Shown here in pieces: positions 1 to 7,787 of a stretch of 64,000 bases of DNA; the first letter of the stretch is position 1, and the number at the start of each line of letters is the position of its first letter. The position numbers and the translations under genes are program-made. The stretch is from Parolsenella sp958406235. GTDB lineage: Bacteria > Actinomycetota > Coriobacteriia > Coriobacteriales > Atopobiaceae. The notes beneath the pieces were generated by a model, which searched no databases, was not told the origin of the DNA, and was given only the letters and a program-made list of their open reading frames with translations. The DNA lies in the NCBI RefSeq assembly GCF_039062465.1, contig NZ_JBCLNF010000005.1, positions 22,625-86,624 on the forward strand. Direction: 5' to 3'.

Positions 1-1
1 C

Positions 2-316
2 CTGCGCCTCGGCCGCAACGCCGTCATCGGCGCCGGCGCGGCGGGGATGCTCCTCGCGTTCTTCTCAGTGGGCGGACTTGCGCACGGCCTCATGACCGGC
101 GAGCTCACCGGTGCCCTGGCGACGCCCCTGAGCTGGGTGCCGCTCGCCTGGCCCGCGCGCCTGGGGTCGCTCGGGGTAGAGGCCTTCATCGACGCCGCAC
201 GCGCGGCGGGCCCTCTCCTCACGACTGCGCTCGCTGGCCTCGTGCTCACCCTGGCAGCCGCCGCCGTCCTTATCGCCTGGTTCTGCCGCTTCGAGGACGG
301 GAGGGCAGATGCGTAG
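2..316 (+). CDS. ABC-2 type permease, C-terminal fragment (possibly lantibiotic immunity)
   Basis: The reading frame is open from base 2, so the gene starts before the window; about 104 residues are visible. They form two hydrophobic segments (roughly residues 11-35 and 75-95 of the fragment) joined by a short loop, ending in a charged tail. This is the usual end of an ABC-2 permease subunit. It is followed by a small membrane peptide and a two-component system, an arrangement typical of MutG/EpiG-like lantibiotic immunity transporters. That specific assignment is inferred from context only; another ABC-2 exporter is equally possible. The stop overlaps the next start by 8 bp, which suggests translational coupling. 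Confidence 0.5.
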   Translation: MRLGRNAVIGAGAAGMLLAFFSVGGLAHGLMTGELTGALATPLSWVPLAWPARLGSLGVEAFIDAARAAGPLLTTALAGLVLTLAAAAVLIAWFCRFEDGRADA

Positions 317-491
317 GAAGCCGCTCGCCGCCATGCTCGCCCTCCTCTCCGCAGCGCTCGTCCTGGGCGGGAATGCCCTGCTCGACGCCGGCTGGGGGTC
401 GGCGCTGCGCTCGATCGCCGACCGCGCGCTGCCCAACCCTGAGATCGCCATGTGGGCGCCCGCGGCTGCGCGCGGGGCTCTGGACCGCTGA
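309..491 (+). CDS. Small predicted membrane or secreted protein (60 aa)
   Basis: Its ATG lies inside the end of the preceding permease gene (ATG-CG-TAG overlap), which favours coupled translation. The product has a positive start (MRRK), one hydrophobic stretch at about residues 6-26, then a small polar tail, so it could be a single-pass membrane peptide or a cleaved secreted peptide. I recognise no family. It lies between the permease and the two-component genes and could be an accessory immunity protein, but this is inference from position. It could also be a chance ORF. Confidence 0.4.
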   Translation: MRRKPLAAMLALLSAALVLGGNALLDAGWGSALRSIADRALPNPEIAMWAPAAARGALDR

Positions 492-509
492 GCGCGGCGC
501 TAATACAAT
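481..509 (+). promoter_or_regulatory. Candidate promoter of the two-component operon
   Basis: A TGGACC hexamer at 481-486 and TACAAT at 504-509 are separated by 17 bp, just upstream of a strong AGGAGG ribosome binding site and the response regulator ATG. The -35 is a weak match to consensus, and part of it overlaps the end of the small ORF. Confidence 0.35.
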
Positions 510-536
510 GCCGACGGGAGTTTCAGGAGGTCGAAC

Positions 537-1199
537 ATGGCGAGGATACTGGCGGTGGATGATGAGCGGGCGATCCTCGACGCGCTCGCGCGCGTCCTCG
601 GCCGCGACGGCCATGAGGTCGTCAAGGCAGCGGACCCGACGGCGGTCCCGGGGATGGACCTCTCGCGCTTCGACCTCGTGCTCTGCGACGTCATGATGCC
701 GGGGCTCGACGGCTTCGAGCTCGTGCGACAGATCCGCCCAGACTTCGACGGGCCCATCATCTTCCTGACCGCGCGCGTGACCGAGGAGGACGCCGTGGCC
801 GGCTACGGCCTGGGCGCCGACGACTACGTCCGCAAGCCCTTCGGGGCCGCGGAGCTGCGCGCCAAGGTCACGGCCCATCTACGCCGTGAGCGCCGGCCGC
901 GCTCGCACGTCCTCTCCTTCGGGGAGGTGCGGATCGACCTCGGGGCGCGCGACCTCGCCGTGAACGGCGAGGCCATGCCGCTCACGCCCACCGAGTACGC
1001 CATCTGCGAGTACCTCGCCCGCCACCCCGGACAGGTCATGAGCCGCGCGCAGATCCGCGAGGCGGTGCTCGGCTGGGAGAGCGACGCCGACGACGCGGCC
1101 ATATCCATGCAGGTCAGCCGCGCCCGGAGGAAACTCTCCGAGGCCGGTGCCGATCCGATCGCGACCGTCTGGGGGATGGGGTACAAGTGGCAGCTCTGA
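537..1199 (+). CDS. OmpR-family response regulator
   Basis: A DNA-binding response regulator of 220 residues. The receiver domain (about 1-115) has the acidic pair D8-D9, phospho-acceptor D51 (LCDVMMPG), switch T78 and K100 (VRKPF). The C-terminal winged helix (about 125-220) has the usual LTPTEYAICEYLARHPGQV stretch and ends in WGMGYKW. An AGGAGG site precedes the ATG. It overlaps the histidine kinase start by 13 bp, so the two are co-translated. Its place beside an exporter suggests control of an antimicrobial-peptide immunity or production operon, as in NisRK-type systems; the inducer cannot be read from the sequence. Confidence 0.93.
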   Translation: MARILAVDDERAILDALARVLGRDGHEVVKAADPTAVPGMDLSRFDLVLCDVMMPGLDGFELVRQIRPDFDGPIIFLTARVTEEDAVAGYGLGADDYVRKPFGAAELRAKVTAHLRRERRPRSHVLSFGEVRIDLGARDLAVNGEAMPLTPTEYAICEYLARHPGQVMSRAQIREAVLGWESDADDAAISMQVSRARRKLSEAGADPIATVWGMGYKWQL

Positions 1200-2623
1200 G
1201 GACCGGGGCGCGAGGTCGCGGGGGCATGCCGCTCTCCTTCGTCATCGCGCGCTACTTCGCCTACGCGTTCGCGGCGGTCGCCACGGCGTGGCTCGCCTCG
1301 TTCATGGCGCTCTCCGCGGCGATCAACGCGGGCTTCGTCTACGAGGCAAGCTGGGGGCCGGCCAATGCGCGCGAGGTCGCGGAGGGCCTGGCACGCGACG
1401 GCGTCTGCGGGCAGCAGGACGTGCCGACGGCGTACCGCTACCTCATCCTGAACAAGGACGGATACGTGCTGATGACAGACCTCGAAGGCACGCGGCTCGA
1501 GGGCGCGGCGGAAATGGCCCGTGCGGCACTCGCCGCGGATCCAGGCACAGTGGAGATCGAGGGCGGGGGCTCGGGCCTCACCTACGCCGCGTTCCCGCTC
1601 AAGGGCGGCGGGGCCTGCGCACTCGTCAGCGAGTACCTGCCGCAGTGGGTCTCGCGCGACCTCGCCGGCCTGCTTCCCAACCCGCAGAACCTCATGCTCG
1701 TCGGCGCCGCGGCGGGAAGCGCGCTCGCGCTCGCGCTCGTGGCGCGCCGCGCGAGCCGCGTGATCTCGCGCAAGATGGCGCCGCTCGCGGATGCGGCAGG
1801 GCGCGTCGGCGCGGGGGAGCTCGACTTCGCGGTCGGCAGCACCAACGTGCGCGAGGTGAACGACGTCCTCGCCGCGATGGACGCCATGCGGGCCTCCCTC
1901 GCCGAGTCGCTCGAGGCCCGCTGGGCCGCGGAGCGGGGGCAGCGCGAGCAGGTGGCCTCGCTCGCCCACGACCTCAAGACGCCGCTCACCGTGCTGCGCG
2001 CCAACGCCGACTTCGTGGCGGAGGAGCTGGAAGACGAGAAAGACGCCGACCTCGCGGCCGCCGCGCGCGACATAGCCGGCAGTGTCGAAAGGCTCGACGG
2101 CTACGTGCGCCTGCTCATCGAGGCCTCGCGCGGGTCCGGCGGGGCGGAGAGGGCAGCCATGCGGCCGGCCGAGCTCTGCGAGCAGGTCCTCGCCGAGGCC
2201 GCCCAGATCGCCCGGGCGCGAGGCGTGACGCTCGACGCGGCCACGGGCCCCGCTGTCGCGGGCGCGCCCGAGGCCCCGCTCGACCGAACCGCCCTGGCGC
2301 GAGCCGCCGCGAACCTCGTGGCCAACGCCGCCGAGCACGCGCGCTCGCGCGTGGCGGTCTCCTGCGACGTCGCGGGCGGACACCTCGTCATCGAGGTGTC
2401 CGACGACGGACCGGGCTTCTCTCCCGCCGCCCTCGAACGCGGCTGCGAGCGCCTCTTCACAGACGACTCCTCCCGCTCCTCGCGCGACGGAGGCCGCCAC
2501 TACGGGCTCGGCCTCCACGCCGCCTCCGAGGCCGCGAGCGCCCACGGGGGCTCCGTCTCGCTCGCCAACAGCCCCTCGGGCGGCGCGGCGGCCACCATCG
2601 CGGTCCCCCTGTGCGGGATCTGA
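1187..2623 (+). CDS. Sensor histidine kinase (HAMP, HisKA, HATPase)
   Basis: Membrane kinase of 478 residues if the GTG at 1187 is used; the ATG at 1226 is the alternative. TM1 is near residues 17-48 and TM2 near 168-187, enclosing a ~120-residue sensor loop. A HAMP linker follows (188-240), then the H-box LAHDLKTPLTVLRAN with H261, an N-box (NLVANAAEHA), DDGPGF and a GLGL-type G2 box. All catalytic motifs are intact. It is the partner of the overlapping response regulator. The moderately large extracellular loop argues against the intramembrane-sensing BceS type, and ligand identity is unknown. Confidence 0.92.
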   Translation: MAALRTGARGRGGMPLSFVIARYFAYAFAAVATAWLASFMALSAAINAGFVYEASWGPANAREVAEGLARDGVCGQQDVPTAYRYLILNKDGYVLMTDLEGTRLEGAAEMARAALAADPGTVEIEGGGSGLTYAAFPLKGGGACALVSEYLPQWVSRDLAGLLPNPQNLMLVGAAAGSALALALVARRASRVISRKMAPLADAAGRVGAGELDFAVGSTNVREVNDVLAAMDAMRASLAESLEARWAAERGQREQVASLAHDLKTPLTVLRANADFVAEELEDEKDADLAAAARDIAGSVERLDGYVRLLIEASRGSGGAERAAMRPAELCEQVLAEAAQIARARGVTLDAATGPAVAGAPEAPLDRTALARAAANLVANAAEHARSRVAVSCDVAGGHLVIEVSDDGPGFSPAALERGCERLFTDDSSRSSRDGGRHYGLGLHAASEAASAHGGSVSLANSPSGGAAATIAVPLCGI

Positions 2624-3545
2624 CGGCTCAGGCCCTCACACCGGCGTGCCTCGCAACCAAACGCTTCCCGGATAATAATGCCCGTTGCGGGGATCGCCCT
2701 GGCTAGTCGCCGCCCATGTGCATGAGTATGTCGGCGATGCGAGTCGCCATCTCGTCCGCCGCCGGAATGAATCCTTACTCCCATTCCTCCGAATACCGCC
2801 CCATGCCTTGTCGTCTTGAAACACGGGGAGTAAATGGCGAAATCTCAGATGAAAGGGAGTAAAAAGGCAAAGAAAAAGCCTCCGTCCCAACGAGGGAACG
2901 GAGGCTAGGAAATCGTTTTTACTCACCGCCGTCGCTGGCGGCTTTGTCATGACTCTCGTATGAAACGAAACTCAGCGGCACAGTGCGGCACTCAAAAGTG
3001 CAGGTCAGAACCCTGTCAGCCTACTCCCACTCGGTGGTTATAGTTTTGCCGTCTCGTCACTCCAGTTGCACCCAGTTTTCGGCGGCATCTCGAAGTGAGT
3101 GCCGCTGAATGACGCGACGTCGCGTTTCATCGGCTTCGGGGACAAAAGCTGGGACAACTTCAAAAACCATTTTCAAACTCAGAGTATTGAGTTTTTATTT
3201 TTGTCCCAAGGGGCACGGAGAGCCGCCTTTGGAGGCTCGATATCGCCGAAAAACGCCCGTTTTGAAACTCAACCGCCTTTGAGCCTGCAAACCACCAGCT
3301 TCAACAGTAAGTGAGTCGACGCGGGTGGCTTACGAGCCGTTCACAAAACCGCAGGCCACAGGTCTTTGTCAACGATAAGCAAAGTGAATAGTCTCAGGTG
3401 GCTTGCCCATGAGTTGGCGTAAGCCTGTTTAGCAAAAGGCTAATCGGACACGACAGGCCGCCCGCATGGCGACGGCGTTTCCCGTGCGGGCACAAACAGC
3501 CCTGCGTGCCCTGTCGCGCGATATCCCAATGCGACGTTCAGAACC
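2624..3545. other. Intergenic scar between kinase operon and island; no intact gene
   Basis: Holds no convincing gene. On the minus strand, 2703-2773 reads as the last 23 codons of a protein (ending ADILMHMGGD, stop) directly preceded by a sequence (about 2772-2790) that resembles the guaA 3' end (EEWE stop). This looks like a recombination scar. The main direct repeat occupies 2853-3033. From 3034 to 3545 I see only AT-richer sequence with short ORFs lacking ribosome binding sites. Confidence 0.5.
2853..3033. repeat. Left copy of guaA 3'-flank direct repeat (attL-like)
   Basis: This ~181-bp block matches 7606-7787 at roughly 90% by eye. It includes the terminator hairpin (AGCCTCCG arms) and ends in CCTACTCCCACTCG, the reverse complement of the last guaA codons (EWE, stop). 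Beyond base 3033 the similarity stops, whereas the right copy runs on into guaA. That is the pattern left by site-specific integration at the guaA 3' end. Confidence 0.8.
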
Positions 3546-3740
3546 CTACCCGCCAAGCAGCCACCTCGCGAAATTCAGCACGAGCACGCCCTCCCGGGTA
3601 TGGGGCTCATGCCTCGTGCGAGTGATGAGAATCTTCGGGAATGCATCCCCGATGGATAGAATCGGCGCAATCTCCCTCTCGAGCGTCGAATCGGCGCCGA
3701 TATCGTCGCTCACATACACTTTCCTTCCCGGTTTCGAAAC
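3546..3740 (-). pseudogene. Remnant: C-terminus of DUF4143-type AAA ATPase
   Basis: The minus-strand frame ending at 3546 reads TLEREIAPILSIGDAF and then PKILITRT, finishing NFARWLLGG. This matches the conserved end of ATP-binding proteins with a DUF4143 C-terminal domain (typically TLERELAPL, then DNYPK, ending in WLL). The AAA domain and most of DUF4143 are absent; upstream sequence breaks frame near 3740. It is a dead fragment inside the island. Confidence 0.55.
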
Positions 3741-3815
3741 TTGGAAGGCAGTATGCGCAAGGATGCGTCGAGGTGCGATCCCAGTCGTACCATGCCAGCA
3801 GAGATGTCGAGGCAC

Positions 3816-4381
3816 ATTCGTTCATGCTGCAATGCGGGCATCGGAGATGAAAAACAGCCCGTCGGGTAGTCATGGGCGTGCGGGAGCCCGCATCAGTAAC
3901 CTGCCTCCTCGGTTGTCCCTTCTTTGCATGGTCGTCTACATAAAGGAGGAACCAGCCATGCAGATCAGCATGCTTGCCCTTCTTGGGTCACGGACCGGGG
4001 AGGCGAGGGCCTCCGTCGGGACCGCCCCGAGCAACCGGCATATCCAAGGAATGACAAGGCTCGATCGCTGTGCTGGTCAGGATGCCGAAGCGGGCCGTCC
4101 GCCAATCGGAATGCGGGTCAGGATGCTGCAACGTGATTCCAGCTGCAGGATACGGCTCCTTTGCGGTTGCCGCAAAACCTGCTGGCAACATTCTTACTAT
4201 CCGAATGATGTACGCATCCCTTGGGATCGTTTCGCCTGACCAGGGCCATCTTCAGCGCCTCATCGGCCAGCTCGGCAGGCGCCTCTTCCACGCGTAATAG
4301 CCCTGGCGGGTCACCTATGCAACCAAAGATACAAAAGGAATCGAATGGCCAGAGAGGATTGCCCTTACCGATGCTCGATTC
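3816..4381. other. Island segment with degenerate ORFs
   Basis: There is one ribosome binding site worth noting: AAAGGAGGAACC just before an ATG at 3958. The reading frame that follows (to 4239, 93 codons) starts MQISMLALLGSRTGEAR, vaguely like a flavodoxin-fold reductase start. It then becomes Cys/Arg-rich and unlike a folded protein; another frame, ending near 4297, looks more protein-like at its end. This is best read as a frame-broken gene of uncertain family. Nothing else is supported here. Confidence 0.35.
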
Positions 4382-4411
4382 TTGACAGGCAAACTCAAGC
4401 CTCGTTAATAT
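4382..4411 (+). promoter_or_regulatory. Promoter of the mef-like gene
   Basis: TTGACA at 4382-4387 and TAATAT at 4406-4411 are separated by 18 bp. Both hexamers are near-consensus, the best sigma-70-type promoter in the window. It precedes a leader peptide, a hairpin and the Mef-like exporter gene. Confidence 0.7.
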
Positions 4412-4451
4412 TACATGGTTTGCCAGACCGAATTAACAAAGGAGGGGTGTC

Positions 4452-4487
4452 GTGGTTGGTCTTTTCCGCACGTGGATGAGCGCCTAG
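4452..4487 (+). CDS. Putative 11-residue leader peptide (MVGLFRTWMSA)
   Basis: An AAAGGAGGGG ribosome binding site (4438-4447) precedes a GTG-started short frame that ends in TAG at 4485-4487. The stop codon lies at the foot of a stem-loop (4486-4522). A strong ribosome binding site on a tiny ORF, then a hairpin, then a resistance-type exporter, is the layout of ribosome-mediated attenuation known for macrolide and ABC-F resistance genes. Function is inferred from layout. An alternative GTG at 4447 sits too close to the ribosome binding site. Confidence 0.5.
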   Translation: MVGLFRTWMSA

Positions 4488-4522
4488 AAAGCGGCGCTGT
4501 TGTGGCGTCGCGCTGTTTTTCT
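4486..4522 (+). promoter_or_regulatory. Candidate attenuator hairpin after the leader peptide
   Basis: AGAAAGCGGCGC (4486-4497) can pair with GCGCTGTTTTTCT (4510-4522), allowing two G-U pairs and one bulge, with a 12-nt loop. The distal arm contains a run of five T. A ribosome paused at the leader stop would cover the proximal arm. No separate T-tract follows, so it may act on translation or as a weak terminator. Confidence 0.4.
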
Positions 4523-4550
4523 GCACGCCATTTCACGATTGGACATAACC

Positions 4551-5837
4551 ATGATATTTGAAACCTCTCGGGGCAGGTCTGTTCTGCTGTGCCATTCATG
4601 GCAATTCAAGCTTTGTTTCGTATGGGGCGGGGAGCTCGTTTCGACATTGACGAGTTCGATTCTCCAAATGGGTCTTATTTGGCATCTCGCCCTCACGACA
4701 GGGTCGTCTTCTCTCCTCTCCTTAGCATCGCTGGCAGGCTTTCTGCCGATTGCTTTGTTCGGAATCCTTGCGGGCGCCGTTGTCGACAGACTGCCTTTGA
4801 AACGTGTCCTCATCGGCGCCGACCTCTTCATTGCCGCGGTGGGTGCCGCCTTGGCGATTGCCTCGTTGGCCGGCAGCTTACCTGCATGGCTAATTCTCAT
4901 CGCCCTGTTTCTCCGTGCAGTTGGTACTTCGTTCTACACGCCAGCCTCCCAATCTCTCACGCCCCATCTCGCCCCGCCAGAGCATCTCGTTCGCCTATCG
5001 GGGGTGACTCAGGCGATTCAGTCCGGCGGATACATTCTTGGCGCCGCGCTTGCAGCAGTGATTTATCCCGTGGCGGGCATTACCGCTATGATTGTCCTCG
5101 ACGTGCTGGGAGCGCTTTTCGCTTCTTTAGCCGTCCTCGCCGCACAGATAGACGCAGGGGGCCTCGATGAAGCCGACCGCAGCTTGTCCTTTTCCAATAA
5201 GGTTCGAGAGCTCTTCTCTGAGATTTCGGACGGCTACAAGCTGATTAGGGAGTACAGGGGGCTGTTCGCCCTTCTTTGGTGCGGGTTCGTCTTCGCTTTC
5301 GCGTTCTCTCCGCTCGCGGCATTGTTCCCAATAATGACCTTGGGGCATTTTGGCGGTAGCACGGGGGATGCCGCTTTGGTGGAAATCCTTTTTTCTGCAG
5401 GCATGCTGGCTGGGTCCGGCATTTTGGCGGCCACGGGAGGGTTCCGCAATAGGTCGTTCACCATGGTCGCCGCGATTGCCGGCTTCGGCATTGCCGCAAT
5501 CGTATCCGGATCGCTCGGCCCGTCATTGTTCGCTGCTTTCCTGCCGGTGAGCTTTCTTATGGGCGCATGCTCCCCGTTGTACGCGGGAACCCAGACTGCC
5601 CTTATGCAGGAGCAGATACCTCCTGAGTACCTAGGCCGCGTTTTCGGCCTCTACGGAACCATCATGGCGTGGGCCATGCCCATGGGCCTCGCAGCCCCCT
5701 CCGTTTTTGCGGATCTGCTTGGAGCTCCGTTATGGTTCGTCGGCTCTGGAGCGACCATGGTACTGCTTGCGATGGCTATGCTGCTTGCTCCGAGCGTCCG
5801 AAACGCGGGGAAAAGAGATACCGGGCAGATTCAATAG
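4551..5837 (+). CDS. Mef-like major facilitator efflux protein
   Basis: A 12-helix MFS exporter of about 428 residues (Mef proteins are near 405). After a non-conserved start it matches Mef(A)-type pumps in order: a FKLCFVWGGELVS start, SSILQMGLIWHLA, ASLAGFLPIALFG, the motif A region GAVVDRLPLKR, FLRAVGTSFYTPA and EYLGRVFGLYG near the end. The Mef family exports macrolides by proton antiport. The true start is unclear: ATG at 4551 lacks a good ribosome binding site, and a TTG at 4500 or a start just before the first helix are alternatives. It is followed by an ABC-F gene, as in mef-msr operons. Substrate is inferred. Confidence 0.8.
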   Translation: MIFETSRGRSVLLCHSWQFKLCFVWGGELVSTLTSSILQMGLIWHLALTTGSSSLLSLASLAGFLPIALFGILAGAVVDRLPLKRVLIGADLFIAAVGAALAIASLAGSLPAWLILIALFLRAVGTSFYTPASQSLTPHLAPPEHLVRLSGVTQAIQSGGYILGAALAAVIYPVAGITAMIVLDVLGALFASLAVLAAQIDAGGLDEADRSLSFSNKVRELFSEISDGYKLIREYRGLFALLWCGFVFAFAFSPLAALFPIMTLGHFGGSTGDAALVEILFSAGMLAGSGILAATGGFRNRSFTMVAAIAGFGIAAIVSGSLGPSLFAAFLPVSFLMGACSPLYAGTQTALMQEQIPPEYLGRVFGLYGTIMAWAMPMGLAAPSVFADLLGAPLWFVGSGATMVLLAMAMLLAPSVRNAGKRDTGQIQ

Positions 5838-6098
5838 CCCAAGTATTCGAAAAAAAGAGGCAGCAGCCATCGGTTCAAGCGTCAGCCTTCAAGCCCTTGC
5901 GACGACGAGGTATTGCACCGACATTCCGCATCGCGCTCCTTATTCGTCGCCAACTATCATTTTCGGATTTGCCGGCTTGCGCAAGGTCAAAACGCTCGCG
6001 CCGGCAATTGGGCAAAGGCGAAAAATCGACGTGAGCAATCTTTTTTGGCATGGCTGCGCTTCCAGTAAAACGCTAATACACAAAAGGCGGTTCAACCT
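5838..6098. other. Spacer between mef-like and ABC-F genes, possible second leader peptide
   Basis: A GTG at 6031 opens a 26-codon frame (starting MSNLFWHGCASS) that ends at 6111, overlapping the ABC-F start by 13 bp. The only ribosome binding site is a weak AAAGGCG. It could be a leader peptide for the ABC-F gene, as known upstream of other ABC-F resistance genes, but the support is slight. Nothing else is seen. Confidence 0.3.
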
Positions 6099-7569
6099 AT
6101 GGAACTCATAGTCAAAGCTAAAGACATCTTTTTGGAATATGCCGGCCGCGATATCCTAGATATCGAAGAGTTGGAAATCTACTCCTACGATCGCATCGGC
6201 TTGGTGGGAGACAATGGCGCAGGCAAAACCAGCCTGCTTAAAATTCTGAGCGGCAATCTTACCATTGCGGACGCCGACGTCAGGCGCTTCGGCAGCATTG
6301 CCCTCATCGGCCAACTCGATGAACTCGACCTTGATGCGGCTCAGGACAGTGGTGAGATGCTCTCCCGTCTCAACGTCGCCGGAGTGGCGCAGGAGACGAT
6401 GAGCGGCGGGGAGGAAACACGCGCCAAGATTGCCTCTGCACTCTCCCAGCATGCAAGCGCGATCTTCGCCGACGAGCCTACGAGCCACCTCGACCAAGAC
6501 GGCATCCGCCTTCTCGTCGGACAACTCAAGGCATTTGATGGGGCTCTGCTCATCGTGAGCCATGACCGTCATTTTCTCGACCAGGTGGTAGACAAGATCT
6601 GGGAGCTCAAAGACGGCGGTATTTCCGAATTCTGGGGTGACTACTCCGACTATCTGCGACAGAAAGAAGAAGAGCGCAAAGCTCAGGCGACTCGATACGA
6701 AGAGGCGATGCGCGAGCGCGATCGCCTCGAAGCCGCCATCGAAAAACAACGGAAAAAAGCACGGCAGGTCGACGCCAAGCGGAAGGCTGCGAAAAAAAAG
6801 CAACGAGTATGCAGGTCGATTGGGGCATCAGAAAGCAACCGGCACCAAACAGAAGAGGATGTACCAGGCGGCTAAGGACATGGAGAAGCGCCTCGAAGCG
6901 CTCGAAGGGATTGAGGCCCCAGATAGCATTCGCGCCGTGCGGTTCCGCCAGAGCAAGGCCCTGGAACTGCATAGTAAATTTCCCATCTCGGCAGACGATT
7001 TCAGCTTGAGCTTCGGCAACTGCATGCTCTATGACCACGCGAAATTCGAGATACCGCTCGGTGCCAAAGTGGCCATCACCGGTGGCAACGGTACAGGAAA
7101 GACCAGCCTGCTGAAGGCAATCGCTCGACGCGCCGACGGTATCAACATCTCTCCCAAGGCAGAGATCGGTTACTTCGAGCAAACAGGCTACAAGTTCGAC
7201 GCCCGTCAGTCTGCGATCTCGTTCATGCAGGATGGTTGCGAGTACAGCATGACCGAAATTCGAGGCATCCTCGCCTCTATGGGAATCGGACCGCGCGACC
7301 TGACAAAGGACGTTGGCGTTCTCTCGGGAGGCGAAGTCATCAAGCTGCTACTCGCGAAGATGCTGCTGGGCAGATACAACATCTTGCTCATGGACGAGCC
7401 TGGAAATTACCTGGACATCAAGAGCGCCGAAGCCCTCGAGCAGATGATGAGCGCCTATGCCGGAACGATAGTGTTCGTCTCCCACGATAAGAGGCTGGTC
7501 GAGAACGTCGCAGACATTGTCTACGAAATAAAGGACACCAAGCTAGTCAAAATCTTTCAGCGCGAATAG
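6099..7569 (+). pseudogene. Msr-like ABC-F ribosome-protection ATPase, frameshifted
   Basis: Two ATP-binding domains without membrane helices. The first has Walker A GDNGAGKTS, signature MSGGEE and Walker B IFADEPTSHLD. The second has GGNGTGKTS, LSGGEV and LLMDEPGNYLD. Between them is a lysine-rich linker like that of Msr(D)/Mel. The frame breaks in an A8 run at 6792-6799: the first part runs on to 6875 out of register, and the second continues from the linker (frame open from about 6637) to 7569. One A fewer would restore a single ~490-residue protein. No other damage is visible. It could be a real mutation, a homopolymer sequencing error, or slippage. Ribosome protection from macrolides is the family role. 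Confidence 0.8.
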
Positions 7570-7605
7570 CCCTAAATGAGCAAGAAATAATCCCCGAACG
7601 GAGAC

Positions 7606-7787
7606 AAGGGAGTAAAACGGCAAAGAAAGAGCCTCCGTCCCAACGCAGGGAACGGAGGCTCTTTAATCGCTTTTACTCATCTCCGTCGCTGGTGGCTTTG
7701 TCATGACTCTCGTACGAAACGAAACTCAGCGGCACAGTGCGGCACTCAAAATCGCAGGTCAGAACCCTATCGGCCTACTCCCACTCG
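7606..7787. repeat. Right copy of guaA 3'-flank direct repeat (attR-like)
   Basis: About 182 bp matching 2853-3033 with scattered substitutions and one-base indels. It contains the working guaA terminator and the last codons of guaA, and the similarity ends within guaA at the CGAGTGGGAG core. See the left copy for interpretation. Confidence 0.8.
7630..7660 (-). terminator. Terminator of guaA
   Basis: AGCCTCCGT and ACGGAGGCT arms (9 bp) are followed on the minus strand by a T-rich CTTTCTTTGCC. On the plus strand it is followed by CTTTAATCGCTTTT, so it may also stop the ABC-F transcript. Confidence 0.75.

Larger units (their letters stand above)
3021..7787. mobile_element. Decayed genomic island integrated at the 3' end of guaA
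   Basis: The segment lies between two copies of the guaA 3' end. Its base composition is visibly more AT-rich than the flanks, and it carries remnants plus an exporter/ABC-F pair resembling mobile macrolide resistance genes. The 3' end of guaA is a known integration hot spot for genomic islands. No integrase or recombinase gene is visible between the repeats, so the island is probably no longer self-mobile, or was mobilised in trans. Confidence 0.7.

Noticed and set aside
824..2545. Long minus-strand frame opposite the two-component genes
   Set aside because: GC-rich antisense shadow: His/Arg/Gly-rich translation with no domain, while the plus strand encodes clear catalytic motifs.
3466..4239. 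A 257-codon plus-strand open frame in the island
   Set aside because: No ribosome binding site, residue pattern rich in Arg/Ser/Cys, and antisense to a recognisable DUF4143 remnant.
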